DNA of 64,000 nt from Bacillus sp. ISL-18 (GCF_018613415.1 NZ_JAGGQG010000014.1:124001-188000), one strand, 5' to 3'. Numbered from the stretch's first letter, positions 7,212 through 16,257 are shown. Notes: generated from the letters alone by a model not told the origin. Numbers and translations: made by a program.

Positions 7212-8878
7212 ATATAGTAGAACAGGTACAAACAAAACTAAAAGAAGAGATCAAAGCAGCCGTGCTGAAGGCAGGCCTAGCTTCAGAGGAACAGATTCCC
7301 GATGTCATTCTAGAGACCCCAAAGGAAAAGGCTCACGGTGATTATTCAACCAACATGGCGATGCAGCTTGCGCGCGTCGCAAAAAAGGCACCGCGGATGA
7401 TTGCAGAGGCATTGGTTGCCAATTTTGACCGTACAAAGGCTTCGATTGAAAAAATTGAACTAGCAGGCCCAGGCTTTATTAACTTTTACATGAACAATGC
7501 ATATTTAACAGATTTAATTCCGACCGTTCTTCATGCTGGGGAACACTACGGCGAAACAACAACAGGCAACCGCCAAAAAGTCCAGGTTGAATTTGTTTCA
7601 GCCAACCCAACCGGGGACCTTCACCTTGGACATGCCCGCGGTGCGGCCGTTGGCGACTCGCTTAGCAATATCCTTGCCAAAGCAGGCTATGATGTTTCGC
7701 GTGAATACTATATTAATGATGCCGGCAACCAGATTAATAATTTAGCGTTGTCCGTAGAAGCCCGCTATTTCCAAGCACTTGGCTTGGAGAAAGACATGCC
7801 GGAGGATGGCTATCATGGTGCCGATATCATTGGAATTGGTAAGACTTTAGCAGAAGAGTTCGGCGATAAGTATGTAAATGTTACGGATGAAGAGCGTTTC
7901 GAATTCTTCCGTGAGTATGGTTTGAAATATGAAATGGCCAAACTGAAGAAGGATCTTGAAGATTTCCGGGTTGGCTTTGACGTATGGTACTCAGAAACGT
8001 CCCTTTATAAAAATGGTAAAATCGATGAGGCACTCGCCGCACTTCGTAAGACAGGCTATATCTATGAGCAGGACGGAGCAACCTGGCTGCGTTCAACGGA
8101 TTTCGGCGATGATAAGGACCGCGTTCTCATTAAGCAAGACGGCTCTTATACGTATTTAACACCGGATATTGCCTACCACAAGGACAAGCTTGAGCGTGGT
8201 TTTGAAAAATTAATCAATATTTGGGGTGCTGACCACCATGGCTATATTCCACGGATGAAGGCCGCCATTCAGGCCCTTGGTTATGACCGCGAGGTGCTCG
8301 AGGTTGAAATTATTCAGTTAGTTCACCTTTATAAAAATGGTGAAAAAATGAAGATGAGTAAGCGGACCGGAAAAGCCGTAACAATGCGTGATTTAGTCGA
8401 TGAGGTTGGCCTCGATGCGACGCGTTACTTCTTCGCGATGCGCAGTTCAGACACGCATATGGATTTCGACTTGGATTTAGCTGTATCGGAATCCAATGAA
8501 AACCCAGTTTATTATGCACAATATGCTCATGCCCGAATTTCCAGTATCCTCCGTTCAGGCGAAGACCAGGGAATTTCCGTTGACGCAGATGCTGATTTTT
8601 CATTCATTGAATCTGAAAAAGAAATTGACCTATTAAAGAAACTTGGTGAATTTCCGGCAGCTGTTGGCGAGGCCGCACAGAAGCGTGTACCGCACCGCAT
8701 CACGAATTATATCTTGGAATTAGCGGCAGCGTTCCATAGTTTTTATAATGCGGACAAGGTGCTTGATAGCGACAATCTAGACCGCACGAAAGCACGCCTT
8801 GCCTTGGTAAAATCCGTGCAGATCACACTTAAAAATGCGCTCGCTTTAATTGGCGTTTCAGCTCCAGAAAAAATGTAA
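7208..8878 (+). CDS. argS: Arginyl-tRNA synthetase
   Basis: A 556-residue class I aminoacyl-tRNA synthetase, equal in length to B. subtilis ArgS. It has the N-terminal Arg-specific domain, the ATP-site motif HLGH at residues 139-142, KMSKR at 382-386 and a C-terminal anticodon-binding domain. It overlaps ywiB by four bases and ends at a good terminator, so ywiB-argS is a complete transcription unit. Confidence 0.97.
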   Translation: MNIVEQVQTKLKEEIKAAVLKAGLASEEQIPDVILETPKEKAHGDYSTNMAMQLARVAKKAPRMIAEALVANFDRTKASIEKIELAGPGFINFYMNNAYLTDLIPTVLHAGEHYGETTTGNRQKVQVEFVSANPTGDLHLGHARGAAVGDSLSNILAKAGYDVSREYYINDAGNQINNLALSVEARYFQALGLEKDMPEDGYHGADIIGIGKTLAEEFGDKYVNVTDEERFEFFREYGLKYEMAKLKKDLEDFRVGFDVWYSETSLYKNGKIDEALAALRKTGYIYEQDGATWLRSTDFGDDKDRVLIKQDGSYTYLTPDIAYHKDKLERGFEKLINIWGADHHGYIPRMKAAIQALGYDREVLEVEIIQLVHLYKNGEKMKMSKRTGKAVTMRDLVDEVGLDATRYFFAMRSSDTHMDFDLDLAVSESNENPVYYAQYAHARISSILRSGEDQGISVDADADFSFIESEKEIDLLKKLGEFPAAVGEAAQKRVPHRITNYILELAAAFHSFYNADKVLDSDNLDRTKARLALVKSVQITLKNALALIGVSAPEKM

Positions 8879-8889
8879 AACATAAATGG

Positions 8890-8930
8890 AAGCCTCTTGG
8901 TTAGGAAACTTAATCCTTGAGGCTTTTTTT
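8890..8930 (+). terminator. argS terminator
   Basis: AAGCCTC (8890-8896) pairs with GAGGCTT (8919-8925), followed by seven T. Confidence 0.85.
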
Positions 8931-8953
8931 GTGGGGAATTTTTATTTTTAACA

Positions 8954-8983
8954 TGAATATCTTCCAAAAAAATGCAGATAGTA
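8954..8983 (+). promoter_or_regulatory. SigG-like forespore promoter for sspH
   Basis: TGAATA (8954-8959), 17 bp, GATAGTA (8977-8983) resembles the SigG/SigF forespore consensus (TGMATA ... CATNNTA), with one mismatch in the -10. Placement 34 bp before a SASP gene, a typical SigG target, supports it. Confidence 0.5.
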
Positions 8984-9016
8984 AAGATAGAAATTGAGTA
9001 GGAGTGAACCGTTTAA

Positions 9017-9196
9017 ATGAATATTGGAAGAGCAAAAGAAATACTTGAATCAGCGGATATGATTAATGTGACTTATGATGGGACCCCCGTCATTATTCAA
9101 CATGTTGACGAAACCACGAAAATGGCGCGGATCTATACCCGAAAGGATCCGGAGAATGAACAAGATGTTCCCGTCCTCAATCTAATCGAAGAATAG
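9017..9196 (+). CDS. sspH: Small acid-soluble spore protein, H type
   Basis: A 59-residue protein beginning MNIGRAKEILESADMINVTY and ending VPVLNLIEE. This matches the minor H-type SASP family, made in the forespore and stored in the spore core. Codon structure is intact, TAGGAGTG lies upstream of ATG, and a forespore-type promoter and strong terminator flank it. The neighbouring uvsE (UV damage endonuclease) fits a spore DNA-protection context, though it is transcribed from the other strand. Confidence 0.9.
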   Translation: MNIGRAKEILESADMINVTYDGTPVIIQHVDETTKMARIYTRKDPENEQDVPVLNLIEE

Positions 9197-9197
9197 A

Positions 9198-9228
9198 AAA
9201 GAGTCTCCAGCGTAAACGGAGACTCTTT
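9198..9228. terminator. Bidirectional terminator between sspH and uvsE
   Basis: A perfect 11-bp stem, AAAGAGTCTCC and its complement (9198-9208 with 9218-9228), lies between the convergent genes. Its right end overlaps the uvsE stop codon. Confidence 0.85.
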
Positions 9229-10187
9229 CATTTTATTTCAATGCTGGCCCCGCTTATCCGCTTAAATCCCCGCAATTTACTTAAATCCTCGACTAATTTT
9301 AAGGCCGCCTGATCCTTTGCCTTGGCCTCAATCATAAAATCGACATCCTGCCCGAGTTCACGCAGTAAATTCACAAACGGCATAATGAATTCCGGGTCGA
9401 CCAAATCCGCATGGGAGCGGAATTCCTTTTCATTTTTGGGAGAAGAAATATGGACTTTCGGCACCATTTCACCCTTAGACCAGGTCCCAAAAATCCGCGG
9501 CAGCAGCTCCTCGAGCGGGGCTTCACTAAGATTGGCCATATAATGATGATAATCAAACACTAACCGGATTTCTTCTTTTTCACACACCTTTAAAGTCTCC
9601 TCCGCCGTATAAGTCTTATCATCATTTTCGAGGGTCATGACCTTTTTAATGTGACTAGGCAAGGTGGTCAGGTTTTCATAAAATCGCGACAGTGCGGCGG
9701 CCTTATCGCCATAGGCACCGCCAATGTGGATATTAATCAGCCCTTTGTCAGCAATCCCCATTGCCTCAAACATCTGATAATGGTACGTCATATCGATGAC
9801 GGCATTTTCGGTAATCGTCTTTTTGGGAGAGGTAAACAAGGTAAATTGATTCGGATGAAAACTGACGCGCAAATGATTCCGTTTTACTAAGTCGCCAATT
9901 TCCCGCCATTCTTTTAAAAAAGGAGTGGTAAAATCCCAGCGCACCTCTGGGTGTGTCGCCAACGGGACAATTGAGCTTGAGAACCGGTACAATTCAATTT
10001 CGTGCGCCAGATTGTAGTAAAGCATCCTTAAGGTGTGCTTGAGATTTAACCTCGTCACCTCAAGCAGCTTTTCCTTGCGCTCAGAGGCGCTAAGCTGCTG
10101 ATAACGGGTAAAAGTCAGTGCCTTCGCTGGGGAGGCATCCCATAAACTGATTGCATGTGAAACATAGCCAAACCGAATTTTGATCAT
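9228..10187 (-). CDS. uvsE: UV damage endonuclease UvsE
   Basis: A 319-residue TIM-barrel endonuclease that nicks DNA 5' of UV photoproducts and other distortions, starting alternative excision repair. Family signatures are SLWDASPAKALTF near 14, RFSSSIVPLATHP near 67, SFHPNQFTLF near 105, NIHIGGAYGDK near 148 and TLENDDKTY near 186, which carry metal-binding His, Glu and Asp residues. The ATG at 10187 is preferred to GTG 10193 because GGGGGAG lies about 7 bases before it. It follows cls by 12 bp on the same strand. Confidence 0.95.
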   Translation of the reverse strand: MIKIRFGYVSHAISLWDASPAKALTFTRYQQLSASERKEKLLEVTRLNLKHTLRMLYYNLAHEIELYRFSSSIVPLATHPEVRWDFTTPFLKEWREIGDLVKRNHLRVSFHPNQFTLFTSPKKTITENAVIDMTYHYQMFEAMGIADKGLINIHIGGAYGDKAAALSRFYENLTTLPSHIKKVMTLENDDKTYTAEETLKVCEKEEIRLVFDYHHYMANLSEAPLEELLPRIFGTWSKGEMVPKVHISSPKNEKEFRSHADLVDPEFIMPFVNLLRELGQDVDFMIEAKAKDQAALKLVEDLSKLRGFKRISGASIEIK

Positions 10188-10199
10188 CAACACTCCCCC

Positions 10200-11402
10200 T
10201 TATAAAAAGTAGCAAACAGCCCCAGCTATTGTTTCTTTTACAGATCGCCAAAGATTTGGTTTATTTAGGACAGTGAGCGACAGCTTTTTAGAATCAAGGA
10301 TGTCCCGATCGATGACACTCTTCAATCGCTTAATAAAGGCTGGATCATAGATATAGCAATTTATTTCTTTATTTAAAAATAAACTGCGCCGATCGAAATT
10401 GGCCGTGCCAATATCACAAATTTTATCATCAATCAGGATTGTCTTTGCATGATAAAAACCATTTTGGTATTGATAAACCTGGGCACCTGCCGTGATAAGC
10501 CTTCGTAAAAAGCGGTAAGATGCCTCTTGAACTAGGATATGATCAGAGGTATAGGGGACAATGAGCGTAATCTGGACGCCGCGCCGCCGCGCTGCCAGTA
10601 ATTCCTTAAAAATGGGCGAGCTTGGAATAAAATAAGGGGTGCCGATGATAATCGATTGATCGGCTTTCCTCATCAGGTCAATAAAAATTCCTTCCAACAG
10701 CCCCGCTTCCGTTGGGTTTAATTGATGCCGGATGCTGCCTTTGGACAGTGGAGGAAAAAGCCTTGGATCATGATGAACCTTTTCGCTCGCATACTCGTTC
10801 CAATCCTGCAAAAACGCACTCTGCAAAAAATGAACGCCCTCACCTGTTAGCTTTAACTGGTAATCCCGCCAAGGACTAAGCTTCGGGTCTTCATCAATGT
10901 ATTCTTTGCCAATATTAAAGCCGCCCATAAAGCCGATCTTTCCATCAATAATCGATATTTTTCGGTGGTTTCGAACTTGGGCAGAGTAAAAGAGGAAGGG
11001 AAGTTTGACCCGATTGCTAAACGCGACATGGATGCCAGCGGTTTTAAGGTCCTTCACCTCTTTTTTCTTGATCGTTAAACTGCCAAGCCGGTCAATCAGC
11101 AAACGGACCTCGACACCTTCTTGTGCCTTCTTTTTTAAAATTGTGAAAAATTCCTGTCCCAAGCTGTCATTCTTTATAATATAATACAAAATATGGAGAT
11201 GTTTTTGGGCTTTTTGAATCTCAGAAAAATAGCTACGGAAAAAATCCTTGCCATGTGTAAAAATCTCAAACTCGCTGTGGAGGATGCCGGTCTCCACTTT
11301 GTTTGCAATCAGCAGATGCTTCTTTCGGCCTAAGCTAAAATCTAGGACAAGCCATATAATGAAAAGAACAAGCAGTCCACTCAAAATGACTACAAATTTC
11401 AT
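10200..11402 (-). CDS. ywjE: Cardiolipin synthase-like phospholipase D protein (ClsB/YwjE)
   Basis: A 400-residue membrane-anchored PLD-superfamily protein. One hydrophobic segment occupies residues 2-22. Two HKD motifs follow: HRKISIIDGKIGFMGGFN near 210 and HAKTILIDDKICDIGTANFD near 340, the paired active site that condenses two phosphatidylglycerol molecules. Length and neighbour (uvsE) match B. subtilis YwjE (ClsB), a minor cardiolipin synthase. The start at 11402 (MKFVVIL) is set by GGGGGAAG; the frame upstream to 11441 lacks support. It diverges from fadF across 82 bp. Confidence 0.88.
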   Translation of the reverse strand: MKFVVILSGLLVLFIIWLVLDFSLGRKKHLLIANKVETGILHSEFEIFTHGKDFFRSYFSEIQKAQKHLHILYYIIKNDSLGQEFFTILKKKAQEGVEVRLLIDRLGSLTIKKKEVKDLKTAGIHVAFSNRVKLPFLFYSAQVRNHRKISIIDGKIGFMGGFNIGKEYIDEDPKLSPWRDYQLKLTGEGVHFLQSAFLQDWNEYASEKVHHDPRLFPPLSKGSIRHQLNPTEAGLLEGIFIDLMRKADQSIIIGTPYFIPSSPIFKELLAARRRGVQITLIVPYTSDHILVQEASYRFLRRLITAGAQVYQYQNGFYHAKTILIDDKICDIGTANFDRRSLFLNKEINCYIYDPAFIKRLKSVIDRDILDSKKLSLTVLNKPNLWRSVKETIAGAVCYFL

Positions 11403-11483
11403 TGAAAATCTTCCCCCATTCGGTTTCGTTAGTGTCCCCATGTACGAACTTTTCTATAAGTTGGCCAATTTGATAAAAATGAT

Positions 11484-11512
11484 TTGACTGAATGCTCATT
11501 CATTTTTATAAT
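11484..11512 (+). promoter_or_regulatory. fadF promoter overlapped by a FadR-type operator
   Basis: TTGACT (11484-11489), exactly 17 bp, TATAAT (11507-11512). The operator TGACTGAATGCTCATTCA (11485-11502) overlaps the -35 and the spacer. It agrees with 14 of the 16 defined positions of the Bacillus FadR consensus TGAATGANTANTCATTCA, so a fatty-acyl-CoA-responsive TetR repressor should block this promoter. Confidence 0.78.
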
Positions 11513-11587
11513 AGACATAGATACAATTCTGAAAATTTACTATTTTCTACAAACAATCGGGGAGAATCAAAGAAAGGGGCGTTTTAC

Positions 11588-13699
11588 TTGAATGGTCTTT
11601 TATGGGTCAACCTCATTGCATTTCTGGCTGTAACCGCTTACGCGATTAGTCTATTTGTTTATGTGGTTAAAACAAGAATTGAATTTATCAAACTGGGAAA
11701 GAAAGTGGAGTTTGATCATAATGTCAAAGAACGGCTGCAAAAAATTTGGGTCAACGTGTTTGGCCAGAAGAAACTCTTAAAAGATAAAAAAAGTGGTGCC
11801 ATTCATGTCATGTTCTTTTATGGCTTTATTTTAGTCCAATTTGGCGCCATTGATTTTATTTGGAAAGGGCTCGCACCTGGCTCACATCTGCCGCTGGGTC
11901 CATTGTATGCGGGATTTACCTTTTTCCAAGAGATTGTCACATTAATGATTCTTGTTGCGGTAGTGTGGGCTTTTCACCGCCGCTATGTAGAAAAATTAGT
12001 CCGCTTAAAACGCAATTTTAAATCAGGTCTTGTTCTGTTATTCATTGGCGGATTAATGGTGTCTGTTTTACTGGGGAATGGAATGGGCCTCATTTGGCAT
12101 GGGGAAGAGCCATCATGGACGGAACCGATTGCTTCAGTGATTTCGGTTATTTTTTCGGGGATTAGTGAAACCGCCTCCATTGTTGTTTTTTACATAGCAT
12201 GGTGGGCGCATTTATTATTCTTGTTAACCTTCTTAGTATACGTGCCGCAGTCCAAGCATGCCCACTTAATCGCCGGGCCGGCCAACGTCTACTTTAACCG
12301 TTTGGATAAACCGGGAAAATTGAAAAAAGTTGATTTTGAAGATGAATCACAAGAATCGTTCGGCGTTGGTAAAATTGAAGACTTTACCCAGCACCAAATG
12401 ATTGATTTTTATGCCTGCGTAGAATGCGGCCGCTGTACCAATATGTGTCCGGCCACAGGAACGGGCAAAATGCTGTCCCCAATGGATTTAATCGTTAAAA
12501 TGCGCGACCACCTCACCTTTCATGGTGCGTCTGTAACCTCTAAGCAGCCATGGGTGCCGACGTTTGCATTTGCCAATTCAAAAGGAAACCAGATCGCACT
12601 TGCGGCACAAGGTCAGGGTGCACAGGAAACAGCTGCTGCTGCGCTTTACAACCCTAGTTTGATTGGTGATGTAATTACCGAAGAGGAGATTTGGGCGTGT
12701 ACCACCTGCCGAAACTGTGAGGACCAATGCCCTGTTATGAATGAACATGTCGATAAAATTATCGACATGCGCCGTTACTTAGTTTTGACAGAAGGAAAGA
12801 TGGATGCCGATGCCCAGCGCGCGATGACTAATATTGAGCGTCAAGGCAACCCGTGGGGCTTAAACCGTAAAGAGCGTGAGAACTGGCGTGAGGCTCGCGA
12901 GGATGTCCACATTCCAACCGTGAAAGAAATGAATAAGGCCGGCGAAGAATTTGAATACCTTTTCTGGGTTGGCTCAATGGGCTCCTATGATAACCGCAGT
13001 CAAAAAATTGCCTTATCGTTTGCCAAGCTCCTCAACGAAGCAGGTGTGAAGTTTGCCATCCTTGGCAATAAGGAAAAGAACTCTGGTGATACACCTCGCC
13101 GTTTAGGAAATGAGTTCTTATTCCAAGAACTTGCGGCCAAGAATATTGAGGAGTTTGAAAAGGCAGAGGTCAAGAAAATCGTTACGATTGACCCGCATGC
13201 CTATAATATTTTTAAAAATGAATATCCTGATTTCGGGTTAGAAGCAGAAGTCTTCCATCATACGGAAGTGCTTTATCAGCTGGTCCGTGATGGAAGACTT
13301 GTTCCGAAGCATGCGGTGAATGAAAAGATTACCTTCCATGATTCCTGCTACCTCGGACGTTACAATGACGTCTACGATCCGCCGCGGGAGATTTTAAAAT
13401 CGATTCCGGGTGTGCAGCTGGTCGAAATGGAACGCAACCGGGAAAAAGGAATGTGCTGCGGCGCAGGCGGCGGTTTAATGTGGATGGAGGAAGAAACCGG
13501 TCACCGCATCAACGTCAGCCGGACAGAGCAGGCGCTAGCCGTCAATCCATCCGTGATCAGTTCGGGCTGCCCTTACTGCTTGACGATGCTTTCCGATGGA
13601 ACGAAGGCAAAAGAAGTGGAAGAAAAGGTTGCAACCTACGATGTGGCTGAGCTGCTTGAAAAAGCCGTTTGTGGTGACGGGCAAGCAGTCGCTTCTTAA
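11588..13699 (+). CDS. fadF: FadF-type membrane (Fe-S) oxidoreductase
   Basis: A 703-residue protein with an N-terminal membrane domain of about six helices (residues 1-240). Two four-cysteine Fe-S motifs follow, CVECGRCTNMCP near 278 and CTTCRNCEDQCP near 376, then two CCG-type domains (HDSCYLGRYN, GMCCGAGGG, SSGCPYC). This is the B. subtilis FadF/YwjF layout, proposed to move electrons from acyl-CoA dehydrogenase/ETF to menaquinone. The start is TTG at 11588, 7 bases after AAAGGGG, giving the family length (about 705); codons from 11492 are promoter DNA. Acyl-CoA dehydrogenases lie downstream. Confidence 0.9.
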   Translation: MNGLLWVNLIAFLAVTAYAISLFVYVVKTRIEFIKLGKKVEFDHNVKERLQKIWVNVFGQKKLLKDKKSGAIHVMFFYGFILVQFGAIDFIWKGLAPGSHLPLGPLYAGFTFFQEIVTLMILVAVVWAFHRRYVEKLVRLKRNFKSGLVLLFIGGLMVSVLLGNGMGLIWHGEEPSWTEPIASVISVIFSGISETASIVVFYIAWWAHLLFLLTFLVYVPQSKHAHLIAGPANVYFNRLDKPGKLKKVDFEDESQESFGVGKIEDFTQHQMIDFYACVECGRCTNMCPATGTGKMLSPMDLIVKMRDHLTFHGASVTSKQPWVPTFAFANSKGNQIALAAQGQGAQETAAAALYNPSLIGDVITEEEIWACTTCRNCEDQCPVMNEHVDKIIDMRRYLVLTEGKMDADAQRAMTNIERQGNPWGLNRKERENWREAREDVHIPTVKEMNKAGEEFEYLFWVGSMGSYDNRSQKIALSFAKLLNEAGVKFAILGNKEKNSGDTPRRLGNEFLFQELAAKNIEEFEKAEVKKIVTIDPHAYNIFKNEYPDFGLEAEVFHHTEVLYQLVRDGRLVPKHAVNEKITFHDSCYLGRYNDVYDPPREILKSIPGVQLVEMERNREKGMCCGAGGGLMWMEEETGHRINVSRTEQALAVNPSVISSGCPYCLTMLSDGTKAKEVEEKVATYDVAELLEKAVCGDGQAVAS

Positions 13700-13704
13700 A
13701 TCCA

Positions 13705-13780
13705 TGAGCAAGAGCTTGAATTTTTACAAATCAAAATTTTAAAAATTTTGTGTAAAACATTTCAACTCTTGCTCTTTTTT
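13705..13780 (+). terminator. Long terminator hairpin after fadF
   Basis: GAGCAAGAG pairs with CTCTTGCTC across about 75 bases; inner TTTTACA/TGTAAAA and AAAATTTT arms extend the stem. A T-run ends it at 13779. It separates fadF from the thiolase operon. Confidence 0.8.
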
Positions 13781-13800
13781 ATGTAAAATAGAGGTATATA

Positions 13801-13814
13801 GTTAAACGCTTACA
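13801..13814 (+). promoter_or_regulatory. Candidate CcpA site (cre) before the thiolase operon
   Basis: GTTAAACGCTTACA agrees with 12 of 14 positions of the cre consensus TGWAARCGYTWWCW. Catabolite repression of acyl-CoA degradation by CcpA is established in Bacillus. A weak promoter, TTCAAC (13761-13766), 17 bp, TAAAAT (13784-13789), lies just upstream. Confidence 0.5.
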
Positions 13815-13879
13815 TTATTTTAAAAAGCGTAAGCCGGAATCGTTGGTTCCTTGCCTGCGTTATATTTTTCGTTTCATTT

Positions 13880-13897
13880 CGAGCGAGCGTTCAGTCG
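13880..13897 (+). promoter_or_regulatory. TetR-type operator before the thiolase operon
   Basis: CGAGCGAGCGTTCAGTCG has the same architecture as the fadF operator: YGANYGA, four bases, TCRNTCR. Thirteen of 16 bases of its reverse complement match the fadF site. It could bind FadR or the TetR protein encoded at 18945 in this operon. Confidence 0.55.
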
Positions 13898-13948
13898 CCA
13901 CAAGCAAAGGGAGAACAGCTGAAAAATGGGAATAAGGGAGAGATTAGC

Positions 13949-15136
13949 ATGGGGAGAACGGTGATTTTAAGCGGTGTTCGCACACCTTTTGGAAAATTAG
14001 GAGGGAATTTAAGCGGCTTTACGGCGTCACAGCTTGGCGGAATTGCCGTAAAGGAAGCATTGATTCGTTCAGGTGTGAAGCCGGAAGAAGTAGAGGAAGT
14101 CATTCTTGGAACGGTGTTACAAGGCGGCCAGGGGCAAATTCCATCGCGGCAGGCAGCTATTCATGCCGGACTACCATGGGAAGTTAAGACGGAGACGATT
14201 AACAAGGTTTGTGCTTCAGGAATGCGGAGCGTGACGCTGGCAGACCAAATCATCCGTGCCGGCGATGAAGAGGTCATTGTCGCGGGCGGTATGGAATCGA
14301 TGAGCAACGCGCCATATATTTTACCAAAAGCAAGATGGGGCTTTCGCATGGGTGACTCAACCGTTAAGGACTTAATGATTCATGACGGATTGACCTGCAG
14401 CTTCACCGGGGTTCATATGGGCACTTATGGAAATAGTACAGCAGCAGAAATGGATCTTTCACGTGAAGCTCAGGACGAATGGGCGCTGCGAAGCCATGTT
14501 AAGGCAATTGCCGCTATCGAGAGCGGGAAATTGGCGGAGGAGATCGTATCGGTTGAGGTACCGCAGCGCAAAGGGGATCCGGTGTTGGTTTCTGCAGATG
14601 AGGGGCCGCGCAAGGATACGTCGTTAGAGCGCTTGTCCAAATTGGCCCCGGTGTTCAATTCAACCGGGACGATTACGGCCGGGAACGCGCCAGGCGTGAA
14701 TGACGGTGCAGCAGCGCTTGTGTTAATGAGTGAGGAGCGGGCTGAGCGTGAGGGACGCAAGGTGGAGGCCGTCATTCTTGGCCATACAGCGATTGCAGTC
14801 GAAGCAAAAGATTTTCCGCAGACCCCGGGCTTGGTGATTAATGAGCTGTTAAAAAAGACTGGCCGCAGCTTGGAAGAGATTGATTTGTTTGAGATAAATG
14901 AAGCCTTTGCAGCTGTGGCATTAGCGAGCACAAAAATTGCCGGGCTTGATCTGGAAAAGGTCAATGTCAATGGCGGTGCGGTGGCGCTTGGTCATCCGAT
15001 TGGTGCAAGCGGGGCACGGATTATTATTACCTTGATGCATGAATTGAAGCGCCGCGGCGGCGGAGTCGGAATTGCTGCGATTTGTTCAGGCGGCGGCCAG
15101 GGTGATGCGGTGATGATTGAGGTGCCAAAAGCGTAA
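13949..15136 (+). CDS. Acetyl-CoA C-acyltransferase (thiolase)
   Basis: A 395-residue thiolase. The nucleophilic Cys88 lies in NKVCASGMRS, the His in GHPIGASG near 349, and the second Cys (379) in ICSGGGQGDA. It cleaves 3-ketoacyl-CoA to acetyl-CoA or condenses two acetyl-CoA. As first gene of an operon with hydroxyacyl-CoA and acyl-CoA dehydrogenases it resembles B. subtilis mmgA and related acetyl-CoA acetyltransferases; biosynthetic versus degradative use cannot be told from sequence. ATG follows AAGGGAGAG. Confidence 0.93.
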   Translation: MGRTVILSGVRTPFGKLGGNLSGFTASQLGGIAVKEALIRSGVKPEEVEEVILGTVLQGGQGQIPSRQAAIHAGLPWEVKTETINKVCASGMRSVTLADQIIRAGDEEVIVAGGMESMSNAPYILPKARWGFRMGDSTVKDLMIHDGLTCSFTGVHMGTYGNSTAAEMDLSREAQDEWALRSHVKAIAAIESGKLAEEIVSVEVPQRKGDPVLVSADEGPRKDTSLERLSKLAPVFNSTGTITAGNAPGVNDGAAALVLMSEERAEREGRKVEAVILGHTAIAVEAKDFPQTPGLVINELLKKTGRSLEEIDLFEINEAFAAVALASTKIAGLDLEKVNVNGGAVALGHPIGASGARIIITLMHELKRRGGGVGIAAICSGGGQGDAVMIEVPKA

Positions 15137-15405
15137 GGCTGTCGGAGTGAGACAGCACAGATTTAATTTGCGGTTAGGAGGCCTTTATTTGTGGATAAGT
15201 TCATTTTATTTGCGGATAAGGGCCTTTCACTTGCAGATAAGCAGGTTTAATTTGCGCAAGGGAGGCTAACTTGCGGATAGCCAGAAACTATTTGCGGATA
15301 CCGGACTTTCACTTGCGGATAAGCTAATTTCACTTGCGGATACCACCTTCCAACTTGCGAGAAGGCGGACCACAGTTTTTTTAATAGAGAGATGGAGGGA
15401 AAACA
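15137..15405. repeat. Ten-unit 21-bp tandem array between thiolase and hbd
   Basis: TTGCGGAT-like cores start at 15168, 15189, 15210, 15231, 15252, 15271, 15292, 15313, 15334 and 15355. All steps are 21 bp except one of 19. Cores are often preceded by TTTCAC and followed by AAGC or ACC. The core complement TTATCCGCA is one base from the DnaA box TTATNCACA, and unit 2 contains a perfect box (TGTGGATAA, 15190-15198). No gene lies in the spacer. Confidence 0.85.
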
Positions 15406-16257
15406 ATGAACGTTTCAAAGGTTATGGTGATTGGTGCGGGTCAAATGGGCTCCGGAATTGCTCAGGTTTGTGCCCAAGCCGGCTACGAAGTGGTATTGAA
15501 TGACTTAAAACCTGAATTTGTGGAGCGGGGTTTAGAAATCATCCAGAAAAACCTCACCCGCAACGTAGACAAAGGCCGAATTACAGAGGAACAAAAGCAG
15601 GAAGTAATCGCCAGACTAACCCCTTCAACCGATCTCAACGATGCCAGCAGCGTCGACCTGGTCATTGAAGCAGCAGTTGAAAATATGGAAATCAAGACAA
15701 ACATCTTTTCACAGCTAGACAAAATCGCTCCAGCACATACCATCCTAGCTAGTAACACCTCATCATTGCCTATCACAGAAATTGCCGCTGCCACCAGCCG
15801 TCCAGAAAAGGTAATCGGCATGCATTTTATGAATCCTGTTCCCGTTATGAAACTCGTTGAAATAATCCGCGGGCTTGCAACAGCCGATGAAGTCTATCAA
15901 GTGATTGAGGATATGACCAAAACGTTGGGCAAAGTACCGGTTGAGGTAAATGACTTTCCTGGCTTTGTCTCGAACCGCATCCTCATGCCAATGATCAATG
16001 AAGCCATTTACACGCTTTACGAGGGCGTTGCCACCAAAGAAGCCATCGATGAAGTGATGAAGCTTGGCATGAATCATCCAATGGGACCGCTAACGCTAGC
16101 TGATTTTATCGGCTTAGATACATGCTTATACATTATGGAAACACTTCATGAAGGTTTTGGTGATGATAAGTATCGTCCGTGCCCGCTTTTGCGTAAATAT
16201 GTGAAAGCCGGCTGGCTCGGTAAGAAATCAGGGCGCGGTTTTTACAGCTATGAATAA
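15406..16257 (+). CDS. 3-hydroxybutyryl-CoA dehydrogenase
   Basis: A 283-residue NAD(P)-dependent dehydrogenase. The dinucleotide fold motif GAGQMG spans residues 10-15 and the catalytic region MHFMNPVPVMKLVEII carries His140. A C-terminal helical domain ends GKKSGRGFYSYE. It interconverts 3-hydroxyacyl-CoA and 3-ketoacyl-CoA, one step before the thiolase encoded upstream, and corresponds to B. subtilis MmgB. ATG follows GAGATGGAGGG. Confidence 0.93.
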   Translation: MNVSKVMVIGAGQMGSGIAQVCAQAGYEVVLNDLKPEFVERGLEIIQKNLTRNVDKGRITEEQKQEVIARLTPSTDLNDASSVDLVIEAAVENMEIKTNIFSQLDKIAPAHTILASNTSSLPITEIAAATSRPEKVIGMHFMNPVPVMKLVEIIRGLATADEVYQVIEDMTKTLGKVPVEVNDFPGFVSNRILMPMINEAIYTLYEGVATKEAIDEVMKLGMNHPMGPLTLADFIGLDTCLYIMETLHEGFGDDKYRPCPLLRKYVKAGWLGKKSGRGFYSYE

